From CAYTOJ01 sp964439415 (GTDB lineage Bacteria > Pseudomonadota > Alphaproteobacteria > Rickettsiales > CAZAGG01), in NCBI GenBank assembly GCA_964439415.1, contig CAYTOJ010000109.1, forward strand, positions 1-6,242: 6,242 nucleotides of DNA, written 5' to 3'. The notes beneath the pieces are model-generated. The model saw only the letters and a program-made list of their open reading frames with translations. It made no database searches and was not told where the DNA came from. Of the stretch, positions 5,133 through 6,242 are shown one piece after another. The first letter of the stretch is position 1. Every line of letters begins with the position of its first letter. The position numbers were made by a program, and so were the translations under genes.

Positions 5133-6242
5133 ATGAGCAAATTATCATCAGCAAAAACTTTGAAAATATTCCCCGTTATCCTCTCCGGTGGTATAGGCAC
5201 TAGATTATGGCCTATGTCAAGGGAAGCTCACCCCAAGCAATTTCTTGGCCTTAACGACAAACACCTGACCCTGATGCAGGAAACGGTTGACCGCGTTGCA
5301 TTCAAGGCAGGATTTCAAAAACCCATTATAGTCTGCAATGCTGATCACCGCTTTTTAGTGGCTGAACAACTGAAGCTTGCTGGTGTCACTTCCGCCGAAA
5401 TAATCATAGAGCCGAAACAACGCAACACCGCGCCCGCAATCGCTGCGGCGGCGCTTTATATCAAGGAAAAATACGGTGACGGCTTAATGCTGGTCCTGCC
5501 ATCGGATCACATTATTAAAAACACCAGAGAGTTTATTGAAGCAACTTATTACGCTGCGGAATTCGCAGAAAAAGGCAATCTGGTGACTTTCGGCATTAAG
5601 CCTGAATATGCGGAAACGGGATACGGTTATATCAAAACCGGAAAAACCATAAATGGCCGTGGCATAGGCTTCACCGTGGAATGCTTCACAGAAAAGCCGG
5701 ATTTAAAAACCGCCGAGGGCTTTGTGGAGGCAGGTAATTACCTCTGGAACAGTGGCATGTTCATGTTCCCAACCGACACCTTAATCAGCGAACTCAGGCA
5801 GTATCAGCCTTACATGCTGAACGCCTGCGAAGCCTCCATAATCAAACGCAAGGATGAATCAGATTTCATCAAACTGGATGAAGCCAGTTACTTGAGCGCC
5901 ACCAGCATATCCATTGACTATGCATTGATGGAAAAGACTGATAAAGCGGCGGTTGTGGCCATTGATTGCGGCTGGAGCGATGCCGGATCATGGGATTCGC
6001 TCTGGCGCATTTCTGAGAAAGATGAAGCGGAGAATGTAATAATCGGTGAGAACTTCCTGAACGATACCAAGGGCTGTTATGTCCGCAGCGAAGAAGGCCC
6101 GGTTGTCGCCACCCTGGGGGTTGAGGATTTGATAATAGTCTCCACCAAGGATGCAGTGCTGGTAGCGCATAAGGACAGAGCGCAGGATATTAAAAAGCTG
6201 GTGGATACAATCAAGGAAGAGAAACCGGAACTTGTCACCACG
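5133..6242 (+). CDS. manC: Mannose-1-phosphate guanylyltransferase, probably bifunctional GMP/PMI type, 3' end cut by the window
   Basis: The enzyme makes GDP-mannose from GTP and mannose-1-phosphate in the cytoplasm, supplying mannose, rhamnose or fucose units for surface polysaccharides or LPS. The frame runs open for 370 codons to the right edge without a stop. Visible signatures are SGGIGTRLWPMSR (18-30), the nucleotide-binding loop; PKQF (34-37); EPKQRNTAPA (93-102); LPSDH (122-126); ETGYGYI (161-167); FTEKP (185-189), the family's FVEKP sugar-phosphate motif with Thr for Val; WNSGMF (205-210); SIDYALME (260-267); and GWSDAGSW (280-287). The nucleotidyltransferase domain is thus complete. 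The visible length already exceeds that domain, so a C-terminal cupin phosphomannose-isomerase domain, as in AlgA/ManC/XanB-type enzymes of about 470 residues, probably follows. ATG 5133 is the only reasonable start: an in-frame TAG lies at 5070-5072 with no start codon between. No Shine-Dalgarno is apparent. The palindromic element ends 80 bp upstream. Confidence 0.93.
   Translation, partial: MSKLSSAKTLKIFPVILSGGIGTRLWPMSREAHPKQFLGLNDKHLTLMQETVDRVAFKAGFQKPIIVCNADHRFLVAEQLKLAGVTSAEIIIEPKQRNTAPAIAAAALYIKEKYGDGLMLVLPSDHIIKNTREFIEATYYAAEFAEKGNLVTFGIKPEYAETGYGYIKTGKTINGRGIGFTVECFTEKPDLKTAEGFVEAGNYLWNSGMFMFPTDTLISELRQYQPYMLNACEASIIKRKDESDFIKLDEASYLSATSISIDYALMEKTDKAAVVAIDCGWSDAGSWDSLWRISEKDEAENVIIGENFLNDTKGCYVRSEEGPVVATLGVEDLIIVSTKDAVLVAHKDRAQDIKKLVDTIKEEKPELVTT

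Overview
The window looks like a chromosomal segment of a moderately low-GC alphaproteobacterium, possibly of the host-associated Rickettsiales/Holosporales kind. The main clues are a LigA whose motifs and wording are closest to rickettsial/alphaproteobacterial NAD-dependent ligases as I remember them, AT-rich intergenic DNA, start codons without clear Shine-Dalgarno sequences, and a long palindromic repeat recalling the Rickettsia palindromic elements. The placement is inference from memory, not from a search.

Layout: (1) 1-255 is non-coding or holds only the unidentifiable end of an upstream gene. It starts with a GC-rich, hairpin-rich stretch (about 18-82) and turns sharply AT-rich, with a -10-like box and an 8-bp inverted repeat just before the first gene. 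(2) 256-1506 (+) encodes a 416-residue predicted alpha/beta-hydrolase (lipase class 3 / DUF2974-like nucleophile motif) of unknown substrate. (3) 1520-3604 (-) is a complete ligA, convergent with the hydrolase across only 13 bp. (4) 3605-3723 is a divergent intergenic region. (5) 3724-4017 (+) is a small hypothetical protein whose stop overlaps the start of (6) 4014-4709 (+), a PAP2-family membrane phosphatase with all three catalytic motifs; the ATGA overlap indicates a two-gene operon. (7) 4710-5132 is non-coding. It holds a 10-bp inverted repeat just after the phosphatase gene, a pair of AT-rich direct repeats, and a palindromic element of about 146-170 bp that could fold into one long hairpin and is open in one frame on both strands. 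(8) 5133 to the right edge (+) is the first 370 codons of a mannose-1-phosphate guanylyltransferase, probably the bifunctional GMP/PMI type cut off by the window.

Functionally, ligA is housekeeping. The PAP2 phosphatase (lipid phosphate or lipid A dephosphorylation is likely) and the GDP-mannose-forming enzyme both suit cell-envelope work, but they are separated by the repeat and need not be co-regulated. The hydrolase and the 97-residue protein are the least understood genes. The most unusual structure is the palindromic element at 4883-5052.
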